Made by a program: the position numbers and the translations under genes
The notes under the pieces: generated by a model
Seen by the model: the letters and a program-made list of their open reading frames with translations, nothing else
What the model was told of the DNA's origin: nothing
The model's database searches: none
DNA from: Pleomorphomonas oryzae DSM 16300
Lineage (GTDB): Bacteria; Pseudomonadota; Alphaproteobacteria; Rhizobiales; Pleomorphomonadaceae
DNA: 64,000 bases
Direction of reading: 5' to 3'
NCBI RefSeq assembly: GCF_000422965.1
Contig: NZ_AUHB01000002.1
Span: forward strand, 186,001 to 250,000
Part shown: positions 1 through 9,578 of the stretch, piece by piece
Position numbering within the stretch: the stretch's first letter is position 1
Layout: every line of letters begins with the position of its first letter

Positions 1-152
<152 letters not shown>

Positions 153-797
153 TCAGAAAAGATCGACTTCGCCCTCGACTTTCGTCCGGGCCAGTCGATC
201 CTTGAAAGAGTGTTCTTCCTCGAGGAAAGCAGGGTGAACGGCCGTGCCGAGCAGCAGCCGGTGCACGACGCCGGTCGAAGGACTGTAATGGATGCGGCGG
301 CCATAGCAGCCACCGAGGTCGGCCGAGGCGACAGCAAGGTCTTCGGCCTTGAGGTATTCGAGCACGAAGGAGACGTTGGAAGAGCCGATCAACGTCGGTC
401 CCTCCGTCAGGTCGGCACCGCCGAACAGTTTGATCTCCAGGTCCTGACGCCGGCAACCGGACTTCAGCACCTCATTGATCAAAACTTCCATCGCATAATT
501 GCCGTAGCGCAGGGCGGCGCTGGCCCCATTCCAGATGCCGGAATCGCTTTCGGGCAGCATGAAGTGGTTGAGGCCGCCGAACCCCGTCGCCGGATTGCGA
601 ATGCACGCGGCGACGCAGGAGCCGAGAACGGTAACGATCGTTTCGTCCGTTCGCGATGTCACATAGGCTTCACCGGGCAGCACGCGCACGGTCGGCGCTC
701 CCCGTCGCCAATCGTGGGTGTGGCCGGCCGCCTGCCGGCACGCGCCGACGTCGGAATCGAAAAGCTCGGTCGGTTTCGGTTGTCCGGCGCCGGGCAT
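153..797 (-). CDS. cheD: CheD, chemoreceptor glutamine deamidase
   Basis: The 214-residue protein matches CheD, which deamidates specific receptor glutamines and tunes receptor signalling. The family's catalytic region is visible: VLGSCVAACI around residues 58-66 supplies the cysteine nucleophile (C61), and GGLNHFMLP around 74-82 supplies the histidine (H78). The 35-40 residues before the conserved core are longer than in minimal CheD proteins and look unstructured. It follows cheR with a 3-bp gap and precedes cheB by 9 bp, so it is within the che operon. A CheD-CheB-CheR set implies receptor adaptation by methylation and deamidation. Confidence 0.95.
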   Translation of the reverse strand: MPGAGQPKPTELFDSDVGACRQAAGHTHDWRRGAPTVRVLPGEAYVTSRTDETIVTVLGSCVAACIRNPATGFGGLNHFMLPESDSGIWNGASAALRYGNYAMEVLINEVLKSGCRRQDLEIKLFGGADLTEGPTLIGSSNVSFVLEYLKAEDLAVASADLGGCYGRRIHYSPSTGVVHRLLLGTAVHPAFLEEEHSFKDRLARTKVEGEVDLF

Positions 798-800
798 CGA

Positions 801-1652
801 TCAGGTCCCCTTCTGGTAAATGGTCGGACCGCGCAGACGGAAAGCCGTCTTCTGGTCGAGAATGGTCTCGGAATGGCCGATGTAGAGCCAGCCGCCGGGT
901 ACCAGAAGGTCGGCAAAGCGCTGCACCAGCCGAGCCTTGGTGGGGTTGTCGAAATAAATCATCACATTGCGGCAGAAGATGGCATCGAACGGTCCCTTCA
1001 TCGGCCAGGCGTCGAGAAGGTTGAGCTGCTTGAAGGCGATGAGCTGCCTGAGTTCCGGGCGGACCTGCCACTCATTGCCGCTCACGGCGGAGAAGTGACG
1101 ATAGCGCCTGCCCTTGCCAAGCTCTGCCACCGACTGCGCGCTGTAGCGCCCCATGGCGCCGCGTGCCACGACCGAGCTGTCGATATCGGTCGCCAGAATC
1201 CGGGTGTCGCAATGCACGCGCGACGAGGCGGTCTCGGCGTAGGTCATGGCGATCGAGTAAGGCTCTTCGCCCGTCGAACAACCGGCCGACCAGATGCGCA
1301 GGCGTGTCCGGCCGTTGATGGCGTCAGCCGACAGTTCGGACAACAGGTTGGCGGCGAGATGGTCGAAGTGGTGCTTCTCGCGAAAGAAGCGGGTGAGGTT
1401 GGTCGTGAGCGCGTTGATGAGATACTCGATCTCATCCTCGCCCTCGGGGCTGGAATAATACTCGCAGTATTCGGAGAAGGCTGAAAAGCCGAGTTCCCTC
1501 AGGCGCCGCGTCAGGCGCGAGTAGACCATGTTGATCTTGTGGTCGGGCAGGGTGATGCCCGTGCGGCCGTGGATGAAAGTAGCCAGCCGCCGATATTCCT
1601 TCAGTGTGAAGGGAAACTCGCGATGTTCCGGGGCGGTGCTGAGGGCGGCCAT
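801..1652 (-). CDS. cheR: CheR, chemotaxis protein-glutamate O-methyltransferase
   Basis: CheR methylates receptor glutamates using S-adenosylmethionine. The protein has the N-terminal helical domain (EYRRLATFIHGRTGI) and the methyltransferase domain with the SAM loop RIWSAGCSTGEEPYSIAM and the later FCRNVMIYF motif. I place the start at 1652 (283 residues) because GGAG sits five bases upstream; the frame is open to 1727, but that would overlap the mcp gene and has no ribosome-binding site. Neighbours are mcp upstream and cheD 3 bp downstream. The adjacent receptor ends in a CheR-docking pentapeptide, consistent with a matched enzyme-receptor pair. Confidence 0.95.
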   Translation of the reverse strand: MAALSTAPEHREFPFTLKEYRRLATFIHGRTGITLPDHKINMVYSRLTRRLRELGFSAFSEYCEYYSSPEGEDEIEYLINALTTNLTRFFREKHHFDHLAANLLSELSADAINGRTRLRIWSAGCSTGEEPYSIAMTYAETASSRVHCDTRILATDIDSSVVARGAMGRYSAQSVAELGKGRRYRHFSAVSGNEWQVRPELRQLIAFKQLNLLDAWPMKGPFDAIFCRNVMIYFDNPTKARLVQRFADLLVPGGWLYIGHSETILDQKTAFRLRGPTIYQKGT

Positions 1653-1711
1653 GTCTACTCCGGATGAAGCAGACCGCGGCGAGGTCGCCGCGGTCCGATG
1701 ATGCGACCCGC

Positions 1712-4675
1712 TCAGAATTCCTTCCAATCAGCGTCGCTTTCGAAGGCGGCATGCAATTCGGACTGCAGCCGCTGGGCATTCCGTCCGCCGGCCACCGCCA
1801 CCTTCTTCGGCTGAGCCGGACGGGATGGCGTCTTGGTTACGGATCGAGCCTCCAGCCGATCGCCGATGGCAGTCCGGGCCGCTCGAACGGCCTCGGCAAG
1901 ACGGAAGGCCGACATGCGACCATGCATGGCTTCGGCCTGTTCCTGCAGCATGCGCGTCGCCGAGGCGTTTTCCTCGACCAGCGCCGAGTTCTGCTGGGTC
2001 ATCTCGTCCATCTGGGTGACGGCCTTGTTGATCTCCTCGACGCCAGCCGACTGCTCGCGGCTTGCGGCGGCGATATCCGAGACGATGTCAGCCACCTTCT
2101 TGATGGAGCCGACGATCTCGGTCAGCGCCGTGCCGGCGTCGTTGACCAGCTTGACGCCATCTTTCACCTGGGCGCCGCTCTCGACGATCAGCGCCTTGAT
2201 GTCCTTGGCAGCGCCCGACGAGCGCTGGGCCAGCGAGCGCACTTCCGAGGCGACCACGGCGAAACCCTTGCCGGCATCGCCTGCCCGTGCTGCCTCGACG
2301 GCGGCATTGAGGGCCAGAAGGTTGGTCTGGAAAGCGATCTCGTCGATCACCGAAATGATGTCGGAGATCTTCTGTGACGAGGTCTCGATGCGGCTCATGG
2401 CATCGACCGCCTTGCCGACCACTTCACCGCCGTCGGTTGCCGTGCCTCGCGCTGAGGCTGCCAATTGGTTGGCCTGCTGGGCGTTGTCGGCGTTCTGCTT
2501 GACGGTCGCGGCCATCTCTTCCATCGAGGCCGCGGTTTCCTCAAGATTGGAGGCCTGCTGCTCGGTCCGCTGGGAGAGGTCGGTGGTGCCCGAGGATATC
2601 TCGGCAACCGCGTTGGAAATGGTGGTCGCCGCTTCCATCATGTCAGCAACCACGGTCGACATGGTGTCGAGCAGGGTGTTGATGCCCTCGCAGAGGTTGG
2701 CAATCTCGCCGGTCTTGCCGTCGAGTGGCACACGCCGGGTAAGATCGTTGCCACGCGCCGCCTCGATCACTTCCTTGGATTCGCGCACCGCCGCCTGCAA
2801 CGCCTCGGCGGAACGCACCTGCTCGGTGACATCAGTGGCGTACTCGACCACCTTGAACGGTTTGCCATTCATGTCGAGGATCGGGTTGTAGGAAGCCTGG
2901 ATCCAGACCTCACGGCCACCCTTGCCGATGCGCTTGTACTGGTTGGTGTCGTATTCACCGCGTCCGAGCTTCTCCCAGAACATGCGGTAGTCGACGGAGG
3001 TGCGGTAGGTGGGGTCGACGAAGATGGAGTGGTGCTGACCTTTGATCTCGGCCAGTGTGTAGCCGAGCGTATTCAGGAAATTCTCGTTAGCATCGAGAAC
3101 TTTGCCGTCGAGCGAAAACTCGCTGATCCCCTGTGCCTTGGAGATTGCGGCGATCTGCCCCTCGAAATCAGCGGCTTGCAGCCGCCGCGCGGTGATGTCG
3201 GTCGCAATCTGGACGATCTTGAACGGCTTGCCGTCGAGACCCTTGATCGGATTGAACGACACTTCCAGCCAAACTTCCCGGCCGCCTTTGCCGATCCGCT
3301 TGTACTGGCCGACGACGTGTTCTCCGCGCTGCAACCCTTCCCACATCAGTTTGTATTCGGCGCTTTCACGAGCAGCGGCGTCGGCGAACATCGCCGCCGG
3401 CTTGCCTCTGATTTCGTCGATCGTGTAACCGAAAATGCGGCAGAAGATATCGTTGGCGTCGGTAATGGTACCGTCGAGCGCGAGCTCCAATACCGATTGC
3501 GACAGACGAATGGCGTCGGCCTGACCCTTGTAGTTGGCGGTGAGCTCGGCAACCTGCCGGCCGTTTTCGCGGAATACCGACACGGCGCCGGCGATGGTAC
3601 CGATCTCGTCCTTCCGATCGGTTCCGTCCACCTCGAACTCATAGTCGCCCTTGGTGATCCGCTGCATGTAGCCGATCATCCGGCCGACGCCGCGCGTGAT
3701 CTGCAAGGAGAAGAAGATGCTGGCGGCGAGCGCGATGATCACGGCGGCCAGCACCACGCCGAAGGTGGTGAACAGCGCACTGCGCAGGCTGGCGACGTAG
3801 TCCCCCAGCATGGCGGTCAACGTTTCGGCGCCACCATGCCAGAGAGCCTGGCTTGCCTTGGCCTGCGCCTTGGTAGCCTCCATGAAGCCGGAAATATCCA
3901 CATTTCCAGGCGTTGCCGCCTTTTCGAAAGCAAGGGTAACCGTTTCCGCCTCGCGTACGAAATTCGGCACGGCTTCGGCGAAGGCGGAAATCTGTCCGCT
4001 GAGCGCCTCGACGCGGCCGTCCGCACTATGCGACTTCGCGACCTGAAGGACGTCCAGGGCTCCGCCCGAGGCTTCCTGGAACAGAGCGATCTGCGATTTC
4101 AGAAGCCCGAGATCGGCCACTGAGACGGAGGCCGCGCGCGACATCTCGCGAATTTTGCCGGTGATGGCCACGCGATACCAGAGCACGCGCGGAATGCGGC
4201 TCATCAGCGCCTGACCGAGATAGTTGTGGTCGACTTCCGTATCGACAGCGATGCCGGCACCATTGGAGACGGCGGCCATCAGGTTGAGGCCGAAGTTGAC
4301 CGACTGGGGTAGCCGTGCGTCGAACGGCACGTGGCTGCGCGGCCAATCATAGCTGGCCAGAGCGTCGTTGAAGGCCCTGGCAGCGTCCTCGGTGCCGAAG
4401 GCGGTGTCATGTTCGTGGCCAAGGCTGACGAGATCGGGAACGGTGGAAAGCACGGTGGCGGGCGTTGCCGTATCGTCCAGGGCGGAGTTGGCAAGGCCGC
4501 GAATGGTTTCCCAGACGGCCACCGAATAGGTAACGCCGCTGGCCTCCTTGCGGGCCCTGGCCACACCCTCTTCGCTCTTGCTGACGTAGAGCCAGCCGAG
4601 AATGACGATCGGCAGGCTCATCAGCGCGACGATCAGGCCGATCTTGGTACGAAGTTTCAACGAGGTGAGTGACAT
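1712..4675 (-). CDS. Methyl-accepting chemotaxis protein with HAMP and tandem PAS domains
   Basis: A 987-residue receptor. Visible in order: a membrane segment near residues 12-30; an extracytoplasmic, largely helical region to about 297; a second membrane segment near 298-325; a HAMP domain; two PAS domains at about 398-510 and 515-620 that share the exact stretch [12 protein letters not shown]; and the signalling hairpin with the conserved tip [20 protein letters not shown] near 770-790. The C-terminus is DWKEF after a long linker, which fits the xWxxF pentapeptide that tethers CheR/CheB in other receptors. The PAS pair suggests cytoplasmic sensing (redox, energy or a small ligand) in addition to periplasmic sensing; the ligand is unknown. 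It lies between cheW and cheR. Confidence 0.95.
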   Translation of the reverse strand: MSLTSLKLRTKIGLIVALMSLPIVILGWLYVSKSEEGVARARKEASGVTYSVAVWETIRGLANSALDDTATPATVLSTVPDLVSLGHEHDTAFGTEDAARAFNDALASYDWPRSHVPFDARLPQSVNFGLNLMAAVSNGAGIAVDTEVDHNYLGQALMSRIPRVLWYRVAITGKIREMSRAASVSVADLGLLKSQIALFQEASGGALDVLQVAKSHSADGRVEALSGQISAFAEAVPNFVREAETVTLAFEKAATPGNVDISGFMEATKAQAKASQALWHGGAETLTAMLGDYVASLRSALFTTFGVVLAAVIIALAASIFFSLQITRGVGRMIGYMQRITKGDYEFEVDGTDRKDEIGTIAGAVSVFRENGRQVAELTANYKGQADAIRLSQSVLELALDGTITDANDIFCRIFGYTIDEIRGKPAAMFADAAARESAEYKLMWEGLQRGEHVVGQYKRIGKGGREVWLEVSFNPIKGLDGKPFKIVQIATDITARRLQAADFEGQIAAISKAQGISEFSLDGKVLDANENFLNTLGYTLAEIKGQHHSIFVDPTYRTSVDYRMFWEKLGRGEYDTNQYKRIGKGGREVWIQASYNPILDMNGKPFKVVEYATDVTEQVRSAEALQAAVRESKEVIEAARGNDLTRRVPLDGKTGEIANLCEGINTLLDTMSTVVADMMEAATTISNAVAEISSGTTDLSQRTEQQASNLEETAASMEEMAATVKQNADNAQQANQLAASARGTATDGGEVVGKAVDAMSRIETSSQKISDIISVIDEIAFQTNLLALNAAVEAARAGDAGKGFAVVASEVRSLAQRSSGAAKDIKALIVESGAQVKDGVKLVNDAGTALTEIVGSIKKVADIVSDIAAASREQSAGVEEINKAVTQMDEMTQQNSALVEENASATRMLQEQAEAMHGRMSAFRLAEAVRAARTAIGDRLEARSVTKTPSRPAQPKKVAVAGGRNAQRLQSELHAAFESDADWKEF

Positions 4676-4699
4676 GATGTCAGTTCCTGGTGAGGCCGT

Positions 4700-5212
4700 T
4701 CAGGCGGCGACGGCGGTGTTCGCCGGGCCATGATTGGCAAAGAGGTTTTCGAGGCTGAGAAGGACGACCATGCTGTCGCCGACAGGGATGATGCCGGCGA
4801 GGAAGGCGTTGTCGATCGGCTGGTCGACGTCGGGCACTGGCCGGATGTCGGCGGCGTTGACGGTCAGAATATCCGAGACGGCGTCCACCAGCAGGCCGAG
4901 GAGGCGCCCGCTGATCGCGACGATGATCACCACGTGACTGCGCGTCGTGGTGGTGAGGCCGAGGCCGAAGCGGCAGCGCAGGTCGAAAATCGGCACGATG
5001 GTGCCGCGAAGGTTCAGCACGCCGAGCATGTAATTCTGCTGATTCGGTAGCACGGTCGTCTCGGTCCAGCCCTTGATTTCGCGCACGGCCATGATGTCGA
5101 TGGCGAACTCGTCGTCACCGACACGGAAGGAAATGAACTGCCGCGTGAGCGCCGCGGCGGCATCCAGGCCATTGTTTGGGCCGATGCTTGGAAGATCTTG
5201 CGATTCTGCCAT
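4700..5212 (-). CDS. cheW: CheW, chemotaxis coupling protein
   Basis: The 170-residue protein is a single CheW domain that bridges receptors and CheA in the signalling array. Characteristic stretches are FISFRVGDDEFAIDI near the start, VREIKGWTETTVLPN, GVLNLRGTIVPIFDLR and GLLVDAVSDIL. About 27 residues precede the domain. It lies 17 bp after cheA and 24 bp before the receptor gene, so all three core array components are co-transcribed. Confidence 0.96.
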   Translation of the reverse strand: MAESQDLPSIGPNNGLDAAAALTRQFISFRVGDDEFAIDIMAVREIKGWTETTVLPNQQNYMLGVLNLRGTIVPIFDLRCRFGLGLTTTTRSHVVIIVAISGRLLGLLVDAVSDILTVNAADIRPVPDVDQPIDNAFLAGIIPVGDSMVVLLSLENLFANHGPANTAVAA

Positions 5213-5229
5213 GGAGTAGGCTCCGAGAG

Positions 5230-7323
5230 TCAGGCGTTGGCGGCCATCGGCCGCATCGTCGCGTCGGCGATGCGGACATTCCGGTCGTAAAGGCGAGTGA
5301 GTTCTTCGATATCGACGATGAGCGCGACGCGCCCGTTGCCGAGGATGGTGGCTCCGGAAATGCCGGGGACCGGGTCATAGTTGTCCTGCAGCGATTTGAT
5401 GACGACTTGCTGCTGGCCGATCAGTTCATCGACGACGACCCCGAGCTTGCTGCCATTGGCGAGTTCGATCAGCACGACGAGCCCCTCGCAGGGGTCGGCG
5501 ACAGCCTCGGAGACGCCGAATACGCGAGCCAAATGGATCAGGCGGACGAATTCGCCGCGAATGGAGACGACCTCGCCGCCACCGGGAATGACACGGATCT
5601 GGCCGCGCCCAGGACGGAAGGACTCGACGATCGATGTAAGCGGCAGGATGTACTTTTCCCAGCCGACCGCCACCACCATGCCGTCGAGGACCGCAAGGGT
5701 CAGCGGAATGACCAGCGTGAAGCGAGTGCCTTTGCCGGCCGTGGACGTGACCTGTACGCGGCCGCCGAGCGCCTGCACGTTGCGCCGGACAACGTCCATA
5801 CCCACGCCGCGACCCGACACGTCGGTAACGGCGGCTGCGGTCGAAAAGCCCGGCGCGAAGATCAGTTCATCGATTTCCTCGCCGGAGAGTTTGACATTCG
5901 GCGACACGATGCCCTTTTCGGTCGCCTTGGCAAGCAGGCGGTCACGATCGAGCCCTGCGCCGTCGTCTTCGACATGGATCAGAATGTTGGAGCCGGCGTG
6001 CTGGGCGGACAGGCGGATGACGCCCTCGGCGGGCTTGCCAGCGGCAAGGCGGACCTCCGCGTCTTCGATGCCATGGTCGACGGCGTTGCGGATCATGTGG
6101 GTGAGCGGATCGGCCAGTTCCTCGATCACCGTCTTGTCGACTTCGGTCTGCTCGCCAGCCATTTCGAGCCGCACATCCTTGCCGGTCTTGTGTCCAACGT
6201 CGCGGACCAGGCGCGGCATGCGCGAGAACACCGATTTGACGGGCTGCATGCGGATGGCCATCACGCATTCCTGCAGCTCGCGTGTCAGGCCGGCCAGATG
6301 CTCGAAGCCCTGAAGCGCGGTGGGATCGTCGGTGCTGTGGCTCTCGGTAAACTGCTGCGCCAGCATCGCCTGAGCGATCACCAGTTCGCCCACCATGTTG
6401 ACGAGGCGGTCGACCCGATAGAGGTCGACGCGGATCGACGAGATGGACGCTGCGTTTCCGGCGGTCTTGTTGTCCGAGGCTTTGCGCTCGACCGCTTTTT
6501 TCTCGGCCGGTGGTGCCACGGCGACCGCCGGTTTTTCCGTCTCCGCTTTGAGGGGCGCCTCATCCGCTACACTTGCGATGGGGGCGATTTCCTCGATGGT
6601 CAGCTCGCATTCATCGTCGACGAACTCGAACACTTCCGCGATGGCGGTCGGCGCGCAGTCGGCGCGGAGCGTCATCGTCCAGCCAAGATAAGCGTCGTCG
6701 ACGTTGAAGGCGTCGAAGGGTGGCAACCGGGCAAGATCGCAGTCGACCGTCAGGGTACCGAGCGTCTTGAGTTCGCGGATCAGATAGAGCGGCTCATTGG
6801 CGTGGCGGAACAGCTCGGCGTTGGGCCGGAAGACGATCCGATAGGTTTTCTCCACTGGGGCTGCCGGCATCTCCACAAACTCTGCGGGTTCCCGCAAGGT
6901 CGGCTGGGGCGCGGCGGCGCCGTCGAGCAAGGCTTTGAGTTCTTCTGCGACCTCGGCGCCAAAGTCGTCGGCCGGAGTCTCGCTTTGACGGGCGAGATCG
7001 ACGAGGGCGGAAAATACGTCGGCGGCAGCGATGAGCGCGGCGAGCGTCCGCTCGTCGAGTTCAACCTTGCCGTCGCGCAGCCGGTCGAGCAAAGCCTCGA
7101 ACCGGTGCGCAAACCCGACCAGAACGGAGTAGCCGAAGGCACCGGCGCCGGCCTTCACCGAGTGGACGGCGCGAAAGATGGCGTTCAGGCTCTCGACATC
7201 GCTGGAAAAGGCAACGAGCGCCCCGAGGCGTTCCTCGAGGTCGGCGAGCAGTTCCGTGCATTCTTCAAAAAAGGTTCTACGGAACTGTGCCAGTTCGTCG
7301 GAACCGAAGGTCGGAGTTGACAT
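5230..7323 (-). CDS. cheA: CheA, chemotaxis histidine kinase
   Basis: A 697-residue kinase that autophosphorylates and passes phosphate to CheY and CheB. The N-terminal Hpt domain carries RAVHSVKAGAGAFG with the phosphorylatable His54. A variable region with a P2-like segment and an acidic/alanine-rich linker follows to about residue 290. Then come the dimerisation domain, the ATPase domain (LTHMIRNAVDHGIE; VEDDGAGLD; GRGVGMDVVR) and a CheW-like C-terminal domain. The start ATG at 7323 lies 18 bp after cheY. All catalytic boxes look intact. Confidence 0.97.
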   Translation of the reverse strand: MSTPTFGSDELAQFRRTFFEECTELLADLEERLGALVAFSSDVESLNAIFRAVHSVKAGAGAFGYSVLVGFAHRFEALLDRLRDGKVELDERTLAALIAAADVFSALVDLARQSETPADDFGAEVAEELKALLDGAAAPQPTLREPAEFVEMPAAPVEKTYRIVFRPNAELFRHANEPLYLIRELKTLGTLTVDCDLARLPPFDAFNVDDAYLGWTMTLRADCAPTAIAEVFEFVDDECELTIEEIAPIASVADEAPLKAETEKPAVAVAPPAEKKAVERKASDNKTAGNAASISSIRVDLYRVDRLVNMVGELVIAQAMLAQQFTESHSTDDPTALQGFEHLAGLTRELQECVMAIRMQPVKSVFSRMPRLVRDVGHKTGKDVRLEMAGEQTEVDKTVIEELADPLTHMIRNAVDHGIEDAEVRLAAGKPAEGVIRLSAQHAGSNILIHVEDDGAGLDRDRLLAKATEKGIVSPNVKLSGEEIDELIFAPGFSTAAAVTDVSGRGVGMDVVRRNVQALGGRVQVTSTAGKGTRFTLVIPLTLAVLDGMVVAVGWEKYILPLTSIVESFRPGRGQIRVIPGGGEVVSIRGEFVRLIHLARVFGVSEAVADPCEGLVVLIELANGSKLGVVVDELIGQQQVVIKSLQDNYDPVPGISGATILGNGRVALIVDIEELTRLYDRNVRIADATMRPMAANA

Positions 7324-7341
7324 GACAGCCGTCCATAAGGG

Positions 7342-7710
7342 TCAGGCAGGGCAGACCTTGTTGACGACGGAAAGCAGTTTCTCCGGCGCGAAGGGTTTGA
7401 CGATCCAACCCGTGGCGCCGGCGGCCTTGCCGCTTGCTTTCCTCTCGTCTCCCGACTCGGTGGTCAGGATCAGGATCGGCGTCGATGCGTGCGCTCCACC
7501 GGCACGCACCCGCTTGACCAGCGTCACGCCGTCCATATTGGGCATGTTGATGTCGGTAATGATCAGGTCGACGCGGGTGGAGGCGAGAACGCCCAGGGCC
7601 TTCACCCCGTCTTCGGCTTCCAGGACCTCGAAGCCAGCTCCCTTCAACGTATAGGAGACCATGTCACGCATGGTCCTGGAATCGTCAACCGTCAGTATCT
7701 TTCTCGGCAT
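7342..7710 (-). CDS. cheY: CheY, chemotaxis response regulator
   Basis: A single receiver domain of 122 residues. The acidic pair D9/D10, the phospho-acceptor D53 (TDINMPNMDG), T83 and K105 (WIVKPF) are all present, so it should be a phosphorylatable output regulator. No CheZ phosphatase is visible in the window; alphaproteobacteria often use a second CheY as a phosphate sink, which may lie beyond the left edge. The gene overlaps the end of the upstream STAS gene by 26 bp, which suggests translational coupling. Confidence 0.96.
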   Translation of the reverse strand: MPRKILTVDDSRTMRDMVSYTLKGAGFEVLEAEDGVKALGVLASTRVDLIITDINMPNMDGVTLVKRVRAGGAHASTPILILTTESGDERKASGKAAGATGWIVKPFAPEKLLSVVNKVCPA

Positions 7711-8008
7711 TTACAATGCTCCGGGCGTCGAACTCGGCGAGAAGGCCGAGGTCGGCATAGGCTTCGCGAAAGGTTGGCGTGGTATTCACGATCGCGAGCC
7801 GGCCACCGTTCATTTCGAGCGCGCGGGCGGTTGCAACAAGGAGTTGGACGGCTTGTGTGCCGAGGCGTTCGACGGCCGCGGCATTCAGCGTCAGAAGTGT
7901 GGCCTCGGAAACGAGAGGCTCGATCTGTGCATAGAGGTCACGCACGGCGGAAGCGTCGAGCACATCAGCCAGATCGTGACAAACTTTACGTTGTTCGAGC
8001 GGCGGCAA
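7685..8008 (-). CDS. STAS-domain protein of the chemotaxis operon
   Basis: A small STAS-like protein (anti-sigma-factor-antagonist fold), first gene of the che operon. The recognisable core is LADVLDASAVRDLYAQI, then LLTLNAAAVERLGTQAVQLL, where NAAAVERLGT replaces the usual D-x-S motif, so the phosphorylatable serine of classic STAS proteins appears absent or substituted. I prefer a TTG start at 8008 (107 residues) because AGAGAG lies just upstream and the domain starts soon after; an ATG at 8077 in the same frame is the alternative. STAS genes often head alphaproteobacterial che clusters; the function here is inferred only from position. Confidence 0.75.
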   Translation of the reverse strand: MPPLEQRKVCHDLADVLDASAVRDLYAQIEPLVSEATLLTLNAAAVERLGTQAVQLLVATARALEMNGGRLAIVNTTPTFREAYADLGLLAEFDARSIVNAEKDTDG

Positions 8009-8585
8009 ATTGGACTCTCTGCGATCTACAGGTGCTGGAAACACACCTGTCCGTGGATCTATGGCGTGACAGTACACGCATGGATTGGTTACCGAAAACT
8101 GAAGTGAAATTTCCTCTTCGTCGCCAATTCGACTGGGTCGGCGGTTAAGGATACCGATTTCTACGAGTCTTCATTGTCATTTGTTGAATCAAGCATTTCC
8201 AGGCGAAGGTCTTTCGGCTGAATGATGCTGAAGTAACACTGATGGGTTATTCCCTGGGGTTGCGGGAATAGAGTCTTGAAATGAATCGCAGTTTCGGTTT
8301 CCCCTTTTTGGCGGTGCGCAAATTGCGGGACTCGCCGGCCGATACTGGTCGGATAGAAACAACCATAGATAGAAATCATCATATAGGTATTTAAGGGTAT
8401 GGGTTTTATGACGGTGCAAACCCGCTCATAACGAGCAAAGTCGTTCGAATCGTTCTGTTGCTGAGGAGGCAGGCTTTCGTTCCTGCCCAAGTGGCGAGGC
8501 GGGGCTTCCGAAAGGATCGGATGCGTGACAGAAAGACGACGCACGCTTCGGGTCGTTCGACCGGCGTTCCGAAAGAGATGCTGAT
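8009..8585. other. AT-richer intergenic region between the che operon and cbiB
   Basis: About 580 bases without a convincing gene. The middle is distinctly AT-richer than the rest of the window: 20 of 60 bases are G or C at 8341-8400. It must hold the promoters of the minus-strand che operon and of plus-strand cbiB, but I cannot assign -35/-10 elements with confidence. A 127-codon minus-strand frame at 8161-8544 has no ribosome-binding site at its internal ATGs and no recognisable domain. No cobalamin riboswitch core or B12 box was recognised upstream of cbiB. Confidence 0.6.
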
Positions 8586-9578
8586 ATGGCTCCGCTTGAA
8601 TTCCTTCTCATCGCCCTCTTGGCCCTCGGCTTCGAGGCGGTGATTGGCTATCCCGATTTGCTCTTTCGACAAATTGGTCATCCGGTAACCTGGATGGGGG
8701 CGCTGATCGGCCTTCTCGACCGCACACTCAATCGCGATGACCTCAACGAGGATCGCCGGCGACTGAACGGTGTCCTTGCCGCTGTGGCCAACGTGGCGGC
8801 AAGCGCCCTTGTCGCCGCCGCGATCGGTTCTCTGTCGGGGCAGGCGGGGCCCATTGCGGGTCCCTGTGTCGCCGCCATTGTCGGCTCGACGCTGCTGGCC
8901 GCACGCAGTCTGCACGTTCACGTCGCCGCCGTTGCCGATGCCATGCGCCAGGGCGGCCTTGAGGCTGGCCGCCTTGCAGTCGGCCGGATCGTCGGCCGCA
9001 ATCCCGCCCATCTCGATGCCGCAGGCGTCTGCCGCGCCGCCATCGAGAGCCTGGCCGAAAGCTTCTCCGACGGCGTCACGGCACCTCTCTTCTGGATGGC
9101 CGTTCTCGGCTTGCCGGGAGCGGCCGCCTATAAGGCGATCAACACGGCCGATTCAATGATCGGGCACAAGACGCCGCGCTACCTCGCTTTCGGCTGGGCA
9201 TCGGCGAGGCTCGATGATCTCGTCAACCTGCCGGCTTCGCGCCTCACCGCCTGGGCCATCGTGGCAGCGGCGCTCGCCGATGACGGGGCCTCGGCGGCAG
9301 CGGCGGTCCGGGCGATCGATCGTGACGCCCGCCGCCACAAGTCCCCCAATGCCGGCTGGCCGGAAGCGGCGATGGCCGGCGCACTCGGTCTGCGCCTCAA
9401 CGGCCCCAAGGTCTATGGCGACACGCGCATCGAGGATGCCTGGATGGGTGACGGCCGCGCCGAGGTCACCGCCTACGATATCGACCGCGCGCTGAGGCTC
9501 TATCGGCGTGCCGTGCTGCTGATCGCCGCCGTATTGGGGCTCGTCTGGCTCGGCTTGGTTATCCTGGCCTTTGGCTGA
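8586..9578 (+). CDS. cbiB: Adenosylcobinamide-phosphate synthase (CbiB; CobD in the aerobic nomenclature)
   Basis: This polytopic inner-membrane enzyme attaches the aminopropanol arm to adenosylcobyric acid late in cobalamin synthesis. The 330-residue protein has hydrophobic segments at both ends and the family stretches [19 protein letters not shown] near the start, [13 protein letters not shown] and [20 protein letters not shown] in the middle. Its 3' end overlaps the end of convergent cobQ by 20 bp. Its substrate is the product of CobQ, so the convergent pair covers consecutive steps. Confidence 0.95.
   Translation: MAPLEFLLIALLALGFEAVIGYPDLLFRQIGHPVTWMGALIGLLDRTLNRDDLNEDRRRLNGVLAAVANVAASALVAAAIGSLSGQAGPIAGPCVAAIVGSTLLAARSLHVHVAAVADAMRQGGLEAGRLAVGRIVGRNPAHLDAAGVCRAAIESLAESFSDGVTAPLFWMAVLGLPGAAAYKAINTADSMIGHKTPRYLAFGWASARLDDLVNLPASRLTAWAIVAAALADDGASAAAAVRAIDRDARRHKSPNAGWPEAAMAGALGLRLNGPKVYGDTRIEDAWMGDGRAEVTAYDIDRALRLYRRAVLLIAAVLGLVWLGLVILAFG

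Noticed and set aside
5176-7320. 714-codon plus-strand open frame antisense to cheA
   Set aside because: A shadow of the GC-rich cheA codons; no domain, and cheA has every expected motif.
8078-8160. CtrA half-sites (TTAACC) upstream of the che operon
   Set aside because: Only half-sites with no second TTAA at the right spacing; too frequent by chance.
8436-8452. GTTCGAATC, a tRNA T-loop-like sequence
   Set aside because: The flanking bases do not form a T-arm stem, and no acceptor stem, D-arm or anticodon arm can be built around it.
8161-8544. 127-codon minus-strand frame in the AT-rich gap
   Set aside because: No ribosome-binding site at its ATGs and no recognisable domain; low G+C alone favours long chance frames without stops. 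Kept as an open question, not a gene.
8400-8585. Possible cobalamin riboswitch upstream of cbiB
   Set aside because: I could not find the B12 box or the conserved core on the plus strand; the GGCAGG/CCTGCC pair near 8467 is only a local hairpin.
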